64,000 nucleotides of DNA, taken from contig NC_092673.1 in the NCBI RefSeq assembly GCF_964355755.1, positions 32,373,648-32,437,647 on the forward strand, given 5' to 3'. Source of the stretch: Antedon mediterranea. Its lineage: Eukaryota > Echinodermata > Crinoidea > Comatulida > Antedonidae. The notes beneath the pieces are model-generated. The model was not told where the DNA came from, searched no databases, and saw only the letters and a list, made by a program, of their open reading frames with translations. The first letter of the stretch is position 1; every line of letters starts with the position of its first letter. This document shows positions 23,590-37,800 of the stretch, one piece after another. Both the position numbers and the translations under genes were made by a program.

Positions 23590-24361
23590 GTCATTTCATT
23601 AAGACATGTTGATTTAAACTATTTGCCAACAAGCTGAATGTAGTTAAGCTGCAACATTTAGTTAAATTTAGTTTTTAATTTTTGAAAAACCTTACTACAA
23701 TTTTAAGATTGTATAGGGTATTCTAAAGTCATTTATCCTCCATTCAAATCTTTAGTTTCTTTGATAAGACAATGTTGAATGTTTTAAATATTTGCCAACA
23801 AGCTGAATGTAGTTAAGCTGCAACATTTAGTTTTTAAGAAGTTAGTTTTAATTTTGTTTTTAAACTTTTACTACAATTTTAAGATTGTATAGGGTATCCT
23901 AAAAGTCATTCATCCTCCTTTCAAATTTCTTTGATAAGATAAAGTTGTTACTCATTTTAAGTCAAGTCAAATAAATAGTCTTTCACATGCTGCTTTAGTT
24001 TATGAGACTGATCATTTTTTAGAGATATAGCATTGCTGTCGTATGTTTCTATTATTGTAAAAGCTTTAGTTTTATACACAGACTTGTTTTCCATAAAATA
24101 AACAGATAAATAGAGAGTACATTGGGTTAAGTGATGCACTTTTTTGAACAATTGTTTATTGTATTCGATACTTTTGTCTAGTAGTTTTTAGTTCTTTTAA
24201 TGTGTCTTGAATAGATAGTTTAGCAATTATTTAGTATTTTTATTTTCTAGTTTTAGGTCATTATTGTATCTTGAACACATGTGCATTCATACAAATTTTT
24301 GTAATTCCATTGTATTCCATATTGAATGATTTGAAATCTTTCATTGTTTTTTTGCAATAAA
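23590..24361 (+). other. 3' UTR of the CUB gene with tandem duplication and poly(A) signal
   Basis: A segment of about 160 bp beginning TTTGCCAACAAGCTGAATGT (about 23622) is repeated at about 23790 with small changes; both copies contain CTACAATTTTAAGATTGTAT. AATAAA at 24356-24361 is a plausible poly(A) signal, with an earlier candidate near 23969. The transcript end is inferred. Confidence 0.55.
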
Positions 24362-25295
24362 TCCGCACAATTTGTGTCGACCAATAAAGAGGCAAGCTTA
24401 ATGGTGTTGACGACCAAAATGTTCATAAAAGTACTGTATGGTAATTATGCAATTATCTTGTCAATGTTTGTGCACAACGATGTGAAATTCATATAAAAAG
24501 TATTTGTGAAACTCAAATTTGCCTTTTGTTGATTATTGATTTTCTGTAGTAATTTGGATAAACACAAAACAAAGTGTAAGTATTTTTTTGCAAAGGGCAA
24601 GTAAGGCTTATCACTGGTTATAATTGACATGTGGTACATCTTAAAATTAATTTCCATCTAATGTGACACTAAATAATTTTCAACAAGCAAAAAGTGGGAA
24701 GGAGTACGAATTCAACCGCCTCCTCAACCGTAAATTCCTATATATGTACTAATCGATAATGGCAACACTAAAAGTATTTAAATATAATAATGTAGTATTT
24801 TTTGTTCTAGATTAATGGTGATATATTTTTGTAAATTGTGCTCTAATTTTGTAGAGAGAACAACCCCATTAGGTGTATCTGGTTAAATGATGTTGAACTT
24901 TGAACTACTGTATGTGGAACATGAAAACCATTCATAGAACTTGGAATGAAAAACAACAAAAAGATAAAGTATTAAGAAACTATTATTTTTACTGTATTTA
25001 CCAAATAAACATCTCCAACTATAATTTTGTATATACAGCACAGGTTCAAGAGATGGACAACAAACCTGTGACATATCCGAGTGTTGGACTTGCTTTCCAA
25101 ATTGGAATAAAAAAAAAACAACAAAAAGATATTTAAAGTAAGAAACTATTTTTACTGTATTTTGCACGTATAAAATTGTTTTTCATAAATAACTTTTCTT
25201 TATTCTTACTATTACTTTGAAATTCATTTTTTATACCTGATGTTCATTATTATTTCTATGCTACATTAATTACAGCTTGCAGAATACATGCCAGT
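24362..25295. other. Tail-to-tail intergenic region
   Basis: AT-rich sequence between the convergent CUB gene and the minus-strand gene. A short direct duplication (AACAACAAAAAGATA...AAGAAACTATT...TTTTTACTGTATT) occurs at about 24951 and 25120. No gene or structured element is recognised. Confidence 0.5.
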
Positions 25296-28200
25296 TTAAT
25301 CTTTAACCTCTGCTTTTTTCTCTTTACTACTGGCATCATTTTCGGTAACATCAATAGTTTCTGCTGTCACTTCATTGTGTAAAATGTCTTTTTCATCTTT
25401 TACATTCACATCATCTTCGTTTTGTACATTGACTAAATCTTTTCTATTGACTACATCTTTTTCTTTGACTACATCTTCAGCAATGACTATACTTTTTGCG
25501 TTGACTACAATTTCATCATTGTCTACACCTTTTGCGTTGACTACATCTTCATCTTTTCCTTTGATTACATCTTCATCATTGCCTACATCTTTTGTGTTGA
25601 CTACACCTTCATCTTTTTTTTTGACATCTTCAGCAATGACTACATCCTCTGCATTGCCTACAAACTTTGCGTTGACTAAATCTTCATCTTTTCCTTTGAT
25701 TACATCTTCATCATTGCCTACATCTTTTGTGTTGACTACACCTTCATCTTTTTTTTTGACATCTTCAGCAATGACTACATCCTCTGCATTGCCTACAAAC
25801 TTTGCATTGACTAAATCTTCATCTTTTTCTTCAGCATTCACTACATTGCCAGCATTACCTGCACCTTCAGCATTGACTACTTCTTCTTCCTCCTCTTCGT
25901 GCAAAGGAGCAAGTGAAGTAGTCACTACGCTTCTTACAGCATCTTGTAGTTCATCAAGGTTGCCTGGTTCATGTCCAGTATTTTCTGGCTCTGGTGAAGG
26001 TGGCGGTGCAGCAGGAGCAATGTTCTGATCCTCTACCAATTTTTCTGCTGGGGAGTTCAAATACTCATGTTCATCAACGGAAGGCCAGTTATCTGGTGTT
26101 GTCATGCCTGTTAAAGCAGGAGTTGCCACCAGTACTGGAGGCGAGTTCATCTTTTCTGAAGGTTGCACCAAAATGCTGGTTGATTCATCCCACTGATGAT
26201 CATGTATACTTGTAGGTATGTTTACACTATCAGCCAGTGACGTTGTGTCACTACACCCCTCTTGAATTGTTCTCAGATTTTGTGCTGGTTCCTGCTGCTC
26301 TGCGTGGAATGGTGTATTTACAGGAGTTTGAGGAAGTGATCCAGGCATATCATTCTCAAACTTGACAATTGTAGAATGCTTTGAAAGAGCACTGTCTGTG
26401 TTGAAACTCTGTTTTGTTGAATAAGCTGGTGTTCCCAGAGGGGCCAGTGGCACTCTTGCTGAAAAACTTGGAGATATAGCATGAATTGGCTAAAATTGAA
26501 AGAAAAAGATGTATACACAGTATTAAAAAGAACAGCTAATTCTAAAATAATTCTCTATTGCTTTTTCGGCAGGCGGAAACCATAGAGTACTCAAGATTCA
26601 AAGACTATAATGAAAGTTGAATTAAACATTAAAGGACAGAAGAACAGAAGCAATTAAAAAAAAAATGATGAACCAGTAAAGAGAGCTTGAAATTTAGAGA
26701 CAACATGGTGAAGGAACAAAAAAAGATTAATCAGTGTACAAAAAGTGAATAGATGGCACAGCGAAGGCACAGCAACATGGAATTATCAACAGTCGGTTAT
26801 CCCTTGTAAGAGAGTGGAAAGATGGTGTAACAGCATATGAATGGTAGTAAGTAAGCTTTTCAAAGAGGAAGAAGAATGGTATAGTACACAATTTCACAGC
26901 AAGCAGAAGATAATAAGTTACCTCATAAATATACCAATGTGATGAATCAAACTGCATGCAAAATGGAGAAAATTATAGAAAAGCATGCATTAATAAAATA
27001 AAAATTTATGTGAATTTATGAAAATGGTGATAATAAACAGGGCTCAATTTTTTACTAGCCCAGCATACAATGGCTAGTAAAAAGTCTAAGTCTAGTGAAC
27101 AAAAGTATGGTAGGTCTAGTCAAGTTGTGTACAAGAGTAATGATGAATGTTAACTTGAGGCGAGGTTTCTAGGCTTAATTCTTCATTGCAATCTGTAACA
27201 CAATTTCTTAATAACTCTTACATTTCCTTCTGCAGCTGGGCTTGAAAGTAGCGATGTAGAGCGTCGGTAAGGAGACCTTGTCTTGGATTGATCATATGGG
27301 CTTTTGTTTCTGGGAGTGACGGGGGTTGTCATTGAAAGCCTATCTGATGACATGACACTTGGAATTGTCACATGAAGAGTGGATGCCTTATCTGAATGTA
27401 CTGGTGTAACAGGTTTAAGTACAACCTTCTTTTCTTTTATTGGTAATGGACCTAAAATAAAAAATAAGTTTCTGAATGAATATTATAAGAAAGAGTTTGC
27501 ACGCTTGTTTGTCCTACTGCTCGCTTCCACAAGCATTGGGTATCAAAATGGCCATAATTGTACTGGTAAGGTTTACACTACATTTGAAAATTATCCAAAA
27601 TCTTTCCTATTTTCAATTGTTTACACCCAGGATGGGGATTACTTGCTCTGGTGTGGGTATTTTGAGAGTGGATAATATATAATGCAATACACCTGCTCAG
27701 GATATGGTACTTACACCATATTTTTTGAGGGCAAGCAAAATATTTATCTGCAGCCCTTAAGGTGACAGACACTTCATAACACAGTATTGACATTTATATT
27801 TAGAAAAATAACTAAAGAATATTTACCAAGAGTCCAGTCCAGCGGTTTTGCTCTGTATGTAAATGGTTTAGTTGGACTAATCCCAGGATGCAATGGTGAT
27901 AGCTGTCTGGTGGCTACAGATGTTAATTTAGTCATGCTTCTCGTTGCTTCTGGCTTGACACCTGGATATTTAAATTAGAATAATTATTTATGCATAGTGC
28001 ATTATAAAATGATCGTTGTTTTAATATTATTCCTGTTTATTTGCAATGCATCATAGTTGAAAGAACTGTGTTTTGGAACAAAGCCAAATTAGTTGAAACA
28101 GAGGAGTTGGAAAGAGTCCACTGTTGCCTTATAAGCAACAGGCCCTGAAAACAACAGAATAAGTGATGATGATCATAGATATTATGTATTCAGTTTGATT

Positions 28201-31200
28201 TGAAAAGAAAGGATTCAAGCCTAGATCCCTTGATTGGTAATTAATGGTAAATTACACCTTAAATAGTTACCCTTAAGTGGAGCTAATGTTTTATTTGGTG
28301 ACTTTGCTGTTAACTCTTTCAACTCAATAACTTTTTCAGCAGCAGGGTCTTCTTCTACAACCTCTTTGACGCGCACTTCCTGATCTTTCTCCAACGTTAT
28401 TTCATCTCCTTTCTTCACATTTTCATCAAGGACAAATGGTTTGGTATGTGTAGGTATGGATTGATCACCAGATGTAAGTTTAGGGCCTTCTTTCAGTTCG
28501 ACCTTAATTTAAAAAAAAAATAAATTTGGAGTTTTGTAATTTTCAACATACTAATATTATGTCATGTAAAAATATTTTTAAATGGTACTGTACTGTATAA
28601 CAAAGGTATTACCTTTCTATTTAGGAGTATTCCCCTGTCCTCAAGGGGTGTTCCTGTTGCATTCCTTTTCTTTGCCAACAGTTTCTCTTGATCACGAATA
28701 TGTTGTTGGAAGTGTACTTGTGGCAAAACCTTTTCTAATAATTTATGCAACCTTTCTTTATTATAAATATCACTTGAATTGGAAACAAAAAATAAATTTG
28801 TTATTCCTTATCATAATGTGCAGTGGTTTAACTCAGGGCGCAAAGGCCCCTTAGCACTAAGCGCTTTTAGCAGTTACATCACTCATGCTATGACTCTTTA
28901 CTTAATTTTGATAATATAGTAGTTAATATGGTCATTGTATTTTTTCTTACCTATTTTGAGCATGTTCAATTACTTGAAGTAGCACCTCTTTTGGAAGATT
29001 CAAAAGCTGTGATATTCTATTGAAAAAAGGGATAAATAATATTACACTAAATTTGAAACTAAAAAGGTCATTTCAAAATGTATCTTAAATGCATACAATT
29101 TCATTATTAACTTAATTAACTTATAATAACAAATAATGTCAATACCTGTAGATCAAAAAGTATTTTAATTTGGCTTTTTGACTATTTTGATCAGAATTAC
29201 AAGCTTTTAAAATATATCCTGTTTAAACTTACTCATCCTCCCGTGGAGACTTGAGGTAGGATCTGTGTAAATTGGTTTTTGATGCGTTTGTATATGGGCG
29301 TCCACCTGTTGGTGGTTTATGCTTCTTCTGTAGAAAAAAATAAAAAATATTATAAATAATAATAGTAGACCTTATTAAGGGGATGCCTTCAGGACCCAAC
29401 AATAGGTGTTATGAGCACTGTATTCTTTTAAAAATGGGTCATCACACATGCTCAGTAACAACACTCACCTTTTCTTGTTTACGATGTTTTTGGACTTTCT
29501 TTGGTAGTAGATCTTCTGTCATATCTTTTATTTTCACATGCTCTGGATGGATTGAGCTTAAAGAGCCGGTGCTATAAAGGTAAACATAGATTTAGGTCAA
29601 ATATATACAGTATTGTGGTGTAGCTGTATGTATTTTGTATTCTGTATTTGGGCATGAGTACTTGAGAAGTAAGTATTGCCATACCAAGAAAAATTCTGAG
29701 GTGGTAGCGCATCTAGAAGAGTCTGAATTTAAGTGTTAATGTTTACACATTTTTCAGTTAACAAATAGTTTTCAAAATTGACATTATTAATCTTGGCCTT
29801 CCCAGATCAAACACTAATTAATTTTACATTGATAGAAACAATGTTGAAGTCAACACTACCTTTGAATGAATTTAGTATCAAGTTGACTGTTTGCTTTTGC
29901 TGATCTTTTTCTAGTGCACCACAAATAAAAGTGAGAACCCACAAAATTATCACTCCAGTCTTCAGGCCATTCCACTATCTCGTGCACTTCTATTTTCTTG
30001 AGAGTTGGTGGTTTTGATTGGGGTTGCTTCTTGCTGAGTGATGTTGATGTGTTAATAGCTGGTGATCCAGTTGGTGTAACTGAAGCTGTGATTGGGTGGG
30101 TTTCACTAAAAATTGAAGTTATTAATATAAAATATGATGAATTATAAAAAAATACTTTTTTATTACTGTGGTATGGTATTATTAACATCTTTGAAAAAGG
30201 AAACATTTTGTTTATTATCACTTACCGTAACATATTTGTTGAGGGCGCAGAGGAACCTCGGTAATGTTGCCATGTAGCAAAACCACTTTCACCCGCAAAC
30301 AAATCGCAAATCTTTAATGTTGGAAGACCTAAAAAATAATTATTCAATAAATTGTATACAAACTATTTTTAGTCAGTATTTTAAAGAATGGAAAAGAGAA
30401 ATACCCTACTCTCTATTTGTAAAAAAAGGGTTTTATTTTGAATAATATATTTGAATATATGATATTGTTATCAAAACATAACATTTAGATACTACAGTTA
30501 GTAATATATGTATGTAATACAACTATGTACCATCTGTTTCAGAAATTTCTGAATTTTTGTTTGAAGATTTTTCAACAACTCTGGGTAGTCCTCGTTCAAC
30601 ACGTCGATTGGAAGCCCAACATAACGGATGCTGACACAAAGGTCCACATGCTGTTTCATCCATGTGTTTTCCAGCAGATCTGCTGCTCCGTTCTTGCATC
30701 TGAAAAAAGAATTAAAGTTCTTCAATATGTTTTTTTTTTTGGTTTAGAGGGACATTTGGTCTAAAAAAGGATGATCCACGACCTCGTGCTAAGGATCTTT
30801 GGAAACAAATGGTTAATAATAATATTATTATTAATAATAATAATAATATATATTTTGTGGTAACACTACAGTCATCCATATTTTATTATACATAATTTAC
30901 ATTGTTCAATTCTTTGATGTGAAAACAAGTTGATAAGTCGATCCATTATTGAATATAACTACTGTAGGCCGCGCCTATAAAAAGAATTTGGCTAGGCCTA
31001 ATAAATAACAATACAATAACAAATATCAATTTATTTTAAAATATCGGCCTTTTATTTAAATAAAAATATAGTACTGTTGGGTCCTGCACTTTGATTTATT
31101 AATTTTAAAAAATTGTTGTATTCACACGTACTCTCCTATGCAACTACCGGTGTCCGAATCGTCTCTCGAAACTTGCTTCCGGGGCGGAACGTCCACCCAT
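25296..31200 (-). CDS. Unrecognised protein, about 931 aa, acidic repetitive C-terminus (12 exons)
   Basis: Not recognised. Exons in transcript order: 31148-31200, 30521-30699, 30226-30328, 29860-30105, 29469-29571, 29233-29327, 28951-29016, 28613-28772, 28271-28502, 27827-27961, 27222-27451, 25296-26489. Phases agree at all junctions; the donor of exon 2 is the weak point, since GTACAT at 30530 would break the frame and GTATTA at 30520 keeps it. The start [18 protein letters not shown] lies in a CpG-rich stretch. Residues encoded by exon 2 look like amphipathic helices ([31 protein letters not shown]). The middle is basic and Ser/Pro-rich with helical pieces ([32 protein letters not shown]). 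The last exon is acidic with two 45-residue repeats rich in EDV, KDV and NAE. No signal peptide or TM segment; probably cytosolic or cytoskeletal (inference). Confidence 0.7.
25553..25822. repeat. 135-bp (45-codon) coding tandem repeat
   Basis: Two nearly identical 135-bp copies start at 25553 and 25688 inside the last exon of the minus-strand gene. Flanking shorter and more diverged versions encode NAKGV, NRKDL and similar. The period is a multiple of three and the frame is kept, so the copy number can change the length of the acidic tail without frameshift. Confidence 0.8.
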
Positions 31201-31885
31201 GACCCGAAACGTCCTTCTCAGTCCCTTTGTTTGCCAAGCCACAACAACAAAGAAACTGAACGAGCCTTCCTACATTCACTACATACAAAGAGTCTGTAAT
31301 AAGCCTATCCTTTTTATTATATCACTCTTTGTAGTCTAATTAATTATGTGCGTTTATACAAACCTTGCTCCGGACCTACGTTTCCAAAACCATGCTTAAA
31401 TTCACGTCATGTTCAAGCATGTAAGCCTAGGGGCTAGGCCTACTTCGTGTTTACAAACAAATATCGCGTGTGTGGTAGTCATAACGACCATCTGACGTAA
31501 CATTTTGTGGTTGCCGTGAAGTTCATACTTTTAGTACCCAATTACGTTTTGATTGTAATATGTGAGGTGGTACGGTGTAAAAAACGGAGCTATGAATAAT
31601 ATTTTCCAGTATAGTTTTAAAAGTAATGGAGAATTTTATGCAATCCTATTCGAGACAGTATATAATGGATAAATAGTAAAAAAAAAAAGAGGGGAGGAGT
31701 CACTGAAACGATGATTGATGAATATGTATTACTTGACATTTGACCTTTCTTCTTGCACAAAAAACAAATGTGTTTTGTGTTTTTGAAAGAGAACGAGAGA
31801 TCGAGTAAAGACTAAAGTAATGCTGAATTATCACTCATAAAGAATAATATAATGTGAGTGTACACTGTTTTGTTTTTGAAAGAAA
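31201..31885. promoter_or_regulatory. Head-to-head intergenic (putative bidirectional promoter) region
   Basis: This 685-bp interval separates the start codon of the minus-strand gene (31200) from that of the WDR31 homolog (31886). CpG-containing sequence surrounds the minus-strand start (31140-31240) and continues to about 31500. GGTTGCC at 31508-31514 resembles half of an RFX X-box, but the second half is not convincing. Bidirectional use is inferred from geometry only. Confidence 0.4.
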
Positions 31886-34800
31886 ATGGGGAAGCGTCAT
31901 AGTAAACACAAACGTGCACGTTCACCTTTGTACGAGTAAGTAAAAATCATCAATTAACATGCAAAAAAGAGGTATTGTTGTTTGTTGTTATTAGGCCGAT
32001 TAAACTGCAGATTCGGTACAGTGCGGCGCATACAGAAAAGGGGATAAATGAGGTGGGTGTGAGAGGAGGAACCCTTTTCATGCCATCACTGAAATTAAGA
32101 AGAATTAACAAACTGGGCCTAAGACTAGGTTAGTGTAGCCTACACTATTATAGTATTAGTGTGGGGCCGTGGTGCGCAATTTGAAAAAAAAAAATGTTGG
32201 TGCAGTTCCAAAAATGGTCCAAATAAATCCTTGCAGGTTGAATGTTGGATTGCGTTCTGGAATCTATAGCAAGGTATAAATTGAGCAAAGTATAACAAAG
32301 CGACTGCCACTTATTTCTGGTTCCCACTTTGGCGCAACGCAACGTCATAGCCTACCGGGCACAACGCAAGTGAGTTGACCAATCTCAAGAGATTTTTTGG
32401 AAGATCCATTGCATTCATTGGTGGTCAACTCATTCTTGGCCGTTGCATAAAAATGGGAACTAAGATGAAATAAACATACAGTACATCCCTATTAATTTTA
32501 TCTAGCGTCTATGAATAGTCTTTTTATTAAGCGTCTTTTTATATTAAATTATTACATGCATTTATGTTTATAAATAACAATATAAAACTTTAGAAAGCCA
32601 CTCCGTAAGTGCATACCTCCTCCGCCTACTGTAAAATTCTCCAAGTACTACATACGATTTCTCCGGGAAAATATATATTTGTGTGTGTCTTAGTGCTGTG
32701 TGTGATTTAGGCTAATTTCACTACAAACATGTGTATGCGAATTTGGTGTAATGGTTATGTAACCAGCCTTTCAACAAACAAATAGTTTCAGTTGACAAAC
32801 CATAGAACAGCAACGCGAAAAACAAACGTGTGAATTTGAAAAAAAACAGGTTTTTACTACTTGTATCAAAAAATTAAATCAAATTATGTTTTGAAATTAC
32901 AAATCAAAAATTATAACTCTTGCCTCTTGTACAAATATTTTGTGGACAAGTAGTTCTTGAGAAAATGCAATTTCGGTTTTGTTACTTTATTATACTGCTT
33001 CGTTAGCTTTTGAAAATTCTGTCCTATCTTTTAACACTAGCAGGTCTGAAAAGTACACTAAAAAGTGTTCCAAAATTGATACCGTGGTCTGGATCCCCTC
33101 CAAAATTTAATGGAGTGGTCCATATCTATCTGTATTTAAATTTTTTGGTATATATATCTTGTAATTACTTTTTGAGTAATCCTGCTAACAAACAAACAAT
33201 CACACTCGATCGTCTACATATACTTGGCGGCGGTTAATAATAATGTTCACATTTACAAGTGTTGGCTGTTATATACAGTATATTTTTCTCTTGTACAAAC
33301 AAGGGGTGTTCTGACAGCTGTGCCAGTGGACGATGTGAGACGTTATACGCCAGTTCACACTGAGGCTGTTCAGAGTCTTTGCTTAGTCAAGGATGACATT
33401 TGTCTGTCGGGAAGCTCTGATAAGGTAATGAATGTATTGTAAGGCTCTGTCTACACTATCAAACTATTTGGACAAAAAGTGTGATGTGCCCAAATATGGT
33501 AGTGATATGCCCAAATATGGTCCATGTATGGGTATCACATTGTTTTGTCACGTAAAGTTTGAGAGTGTAAACAGAGCTTAAAGTTTTCAAAGAGTCCAGT
33601 TATTGGAAAAGTCAACTTTTATTACCAATTTTCTTATAAATTTATAAATAATGTGTAATTTATTCAAAATATGCTTACACTGTAGTCCCATTAGAAAATT
33701 TTGCAAAAGTAGAGATTATACTACTACTATAATTAGACTTGTACAGTGGTGTAAATTTAGTGGACAAATATCATATCATCTATTAAAAAAAATGTTTGCA
33801 AAAGAAAGATGAAATTGAAAAGTTGGTTTGCAAAACCAATTTCTTTATTGATTGTTTGGAAAATATAAGCCAAACAAATCAGAAATTAATATCTAAATGT
33901 TTTTTTTCTTTAGAATTTTGCTATAATATGAATCATGCACCTCCCTCCCCTCTTGAATTCCCAACTTTCATCCAAGCACCCATCTTAAGGATAATGTGCA
34001 ATGTTTTTCAAACTAGATATTTAAAAAAAGCCATGTACTGTATTGAAAGTCTTTGTTCGATTGCATCAGATAATAAGAGCAAACGGATGTCATAGTAGCA
34101 GTGTTAAATTAAAATATCTGTTAATATGCTTGAAGCATTTTGCAGAAAGCAGTTGTAGTTATTATTATAATTAGCACTGTTGTAGCAATGGAAATGTGAG
34201 TGGACTTGCAAAAATATGTAGCTTTTATTTTGTGGGAGAATGAGCCAATACCGCTTGTTGATAACAAGCAGTGATAGATAAATGATGTGATAAAGTGTTA
34301 ACAATAATTTAAGTGCTAAAAAAAACACTGAAGGAAATACTTGCAAGGTGCATTATTTAAAAAAAAACCCTCTTTGGGACACCTCTATTCAGGGGACACT
34401 TTCCCATTAAAATAATACCTGGCAGGGTGCGTAAGTTGTTTGATAAAACCCCTCATTTGGACACCTCTATTAAGGAGACACTTTTCCATGAAAATAATAC
34501 TTGGCTGGGTGCGTAAGTTGTTTCATAAAACCCCTCCTTTGGACACCTCTATTAAGGGGACACTTTTCCATTAAAATAATACTTGGCAGGATGCGTAAGT
34601 TGTTTGATAAAACTCCTCCTTTAGGACACCTCTATTAAGGGGACACTTTTCCTTTGAAACGAACAATTCCTTATACTATATGTTTTTAAAATAATTATAC
34701 CACTATGACCAACCCAATAAAGAGGATACCTGTATTACAGGGATACTGAAGGTTTTCCCTTAATAGGGGTTCTACTATTGTATTTTGGTCTATATACAGT

Positions 34801-37800
34801 AGAATATCTAGATTTTAATTAATAATTTAATTATAAACTTTTGTGTCATTAATATTGTATAATTCCTGATTAAAAATATTCATGTTGGTATACAGTAGCT
34901 AGATATGTACAATAAAAATTCAGGACAATAACTTTAATACAAATTGTGGATGTTTATTGTTATGCAAAACAATATAATCAGAGCAAAATATTAATATAGA
35001 AAAAGCTTTTTTAAAGACATTACAGAAGAGAAGAGAAGAATAATATTGTTAGCAACTTATGGTTTCCTTTTATTCTTCAGAGTCTTGTTCTTTATAAATG
35101 GAAAGATGGAACAATTATGCAGAGATGGACAGGACACAAAAAAGAAATTACTAAGGTATTTAAAATATATATAGGATGGATGTACAGCCACATTCAACAA
35201 GTGCAAAATGATAAGTACATAAAATTGAACTATAAAATCTACTGGATAATTGCCTTAAAACTTATTTTGCAAAAATACAGTACAAGAAACAAAATAAGAT
35301 ATGAAATGGTACAAAATATATTAAAGAGAATAATCATTACATAAATCTTTCTAGCGGAATGCTTTTCCCAGTTGAGTAGTCGTCTAGATAATATGTTGAG
35401 TGTAATTACCTTAATGATTTAAAATGAAAATAATGAGCCAGAGAATTATTAGACTAATTGAAAGGCGGAGGATTTGCAGAGCAACGCATTCATAATGGAC
35501 AGAGCGTTTATTATATCATTGGACAAAAATTGAAGGCAAAATTGTTTAATGCATATCGCATTCTTTAATTAATGAACATGATGATGAACTCAATTATTGT
35601 GATGCGATGAAAAAGAACCGGTGATTAGTTGGAAATCTTTCATTATTCTTGCATTTTTGTACTTTATTATTATATTTCTTTCTCCTATTATCTTCTTGCT
35701 TCTCCCTACTTTATTATTTTTTTCCTACCTATTTTATTCTTATCCTTTCTTCTTCTTAATACCTGTACGTATTCTTCCTTTCTTTTTTCCTACTTTATTA
35801 TTCTTGCTTCTTCCTACTTTTATTCTTCCTCCTTCTTCTTCCTACTTTAGTATTCTTGCTTCTTCCTACTTTTATTCTTCCTCCTTCTTCTTCCTACTTT
35901 AGTATTCTTCCTTCTTCTTCCTACTTTAGTAATTCTTCTTTCTTCCTACTTTAGTATTCTTGCTTCTTCTTCCTACTTTAGTAATTCTTCTTTCTTCCTA
36001 CTTTAGTATTCTTGCTTCTTCTTTCTTCCTGCTTTTGTATCCTTCCTCCTTATTTGTTTCTACTTATTCTTCTTTCTTCCTACATTTTTTATTCTTCTTT
36101 CTTCCTACTTTAGTAATAATATTCTTCCTTCTTCGTTCTTCCTACTTAGAATTCTTCCTTTTTCTTTCTTCCTACTTTATTCTTCTTCCTTCTTTCTTCT
36201 TCCTACTTTAGTATTCTTCCTTTTTCTTTGTTCCGACGATTATTATTTCTTCTTCCTACTTTATACTTCCTTATTTTTTCCTTCTTTTTTCTTTTTTCCT
36301 ACATTATACCTCTTCTTCTTACTACTTTCCTTCTTCCTACTTTATTCCTCCTATTTTTCTATAATTCCTTCTCTTCATTCTTCTAACCCAATTCATTGGG
36401 GCTATTGTACTATTTATGTACATTTTAATTTATTAATACTGATCATATTTCAAACGGTATAAAATTACATGGACATGTAGACAAAAATTTGCAATAAAAA
36501 TTAATGACATAACCAGCAAACATAATACTTTATAATCTCATGAAATTTGTTAGAGCTAAACATCTCTTCTTGCAAACAGAATTTGTACGAAATTTCATTC
36601 AAGGCCTCAATATAAATTATATGAAAAAAATCAGTGTGGTCTATTGGAATCTTAAGAATTCCTTTATTTGTCTAAAAAAATATAGTTAGTAGTTTATAAA
36701 AAACAGAAATACAAATTGCAAAAGATAACGAATTAATCAATATAGCATGATGCCTGTATGTTTTATAAAAAAACATAAAACAAGATACTGTACAAATGCT
36801 AAAACAGTAAGGCAAAATAACCCTCATGCACAGCCTAAAAGGGCTTGTTACATTTTTTCATTTATTCCACATTTATTTAGTCATCAATTACAGTACATCA
36901 TAATTACAGTACAACTGAAAACAGGGATCCTGCATAAAAAAGCTGTAGCTTCGTTTTTTTGTAGGACCCTTTTACATAAGAACAAGTATATAGAACTTAA
37001 ATAAACAAAGGTGTTGTTAATCAGCATATAGTGATAAAAAGTATTTTTTGACCTGTTTTTTTATACATTTATTTTGTTTCTTTAAAATAACCGGTTTATT
37101 ACCACCATTACTGAATTCTTTCCACAATTTTGGTCCATATTATGTGTATAAACTGTTGACTGCAAGTTAGTCTTGTGAAGGGAATTTCGAATTCAGTTTC
37201 TGTTCTGAGGTTATGAGTAGGCCTAATACTGTCACAGTAATTAAAAATATTTAAAATGTGATGTGGTAATTCATTGAATTTTACGTTTGCCATAAATCCT
37301 ATGACGTTTACTTTGTAAATATCATAAACGTTTAATATTTTTAGTTTCTTAAACAGTGGCTCTGAGGCTTGTCTGGATTTAGAGAAGGTAATGCATAACA
37401 TAGATAGAGAGAGAGAGAGAGAGTGCCAAAAAATGCAACAACGTCTGTATTCCATCATTTAATTTGTTGTAAAAAATACAACAATAGTACAAAAACATGA
37501 ACATTAACAGATGTTTTCAAATAAGGCAGAACTCTACAAAATGTTACCTAACATTTTTAATCTACAAATATTTGGTTGATTTATTTAATTCAATCCTGTT
37601 ATTAGCAACTCTGCTCGCTTTTGGATGATGTTGAAATATTAATCAATTAATTCTACAAATATTTTTAAGGAAATTAAAAGAAAAAATAGGTTAATTGTCT
37701 GCATTCACTATAGTGCAAGTATGAAGTGTAAATTTCAACTACTGTACTGTGTTTGATAAAAAAAAAACACAACGACATGCAGTTGAGTACGCCATAATTC

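Noticed and set aside
25375-26028. 217-codon plus-strand ORF
   Set aside because: It is the antisense shadow of the repetitive last exon of the minus-strand gene, which has supported splicing and a longer frame.
30525-30699. Alternative frame of exon 2 of the minus-strand gene starting [11 protein letters not shown]
   Set aside because: It would fit the GTACAT donor, but the upstream exon (31148-31200) and residue composition favour the [11 protein letters not shown] frame with a slightly later donor.
31508-31525. RFX X-box for WDR31
   Set aside because: Only one half-site (GTTGCC) is convincing; the second half does not match the consensus.
35621-36211. Ser/Phe/Leu-rich ORFs
   Set aside because: They result from the pyrimidine-rich low-complexity tract in WDR31 intron 3.
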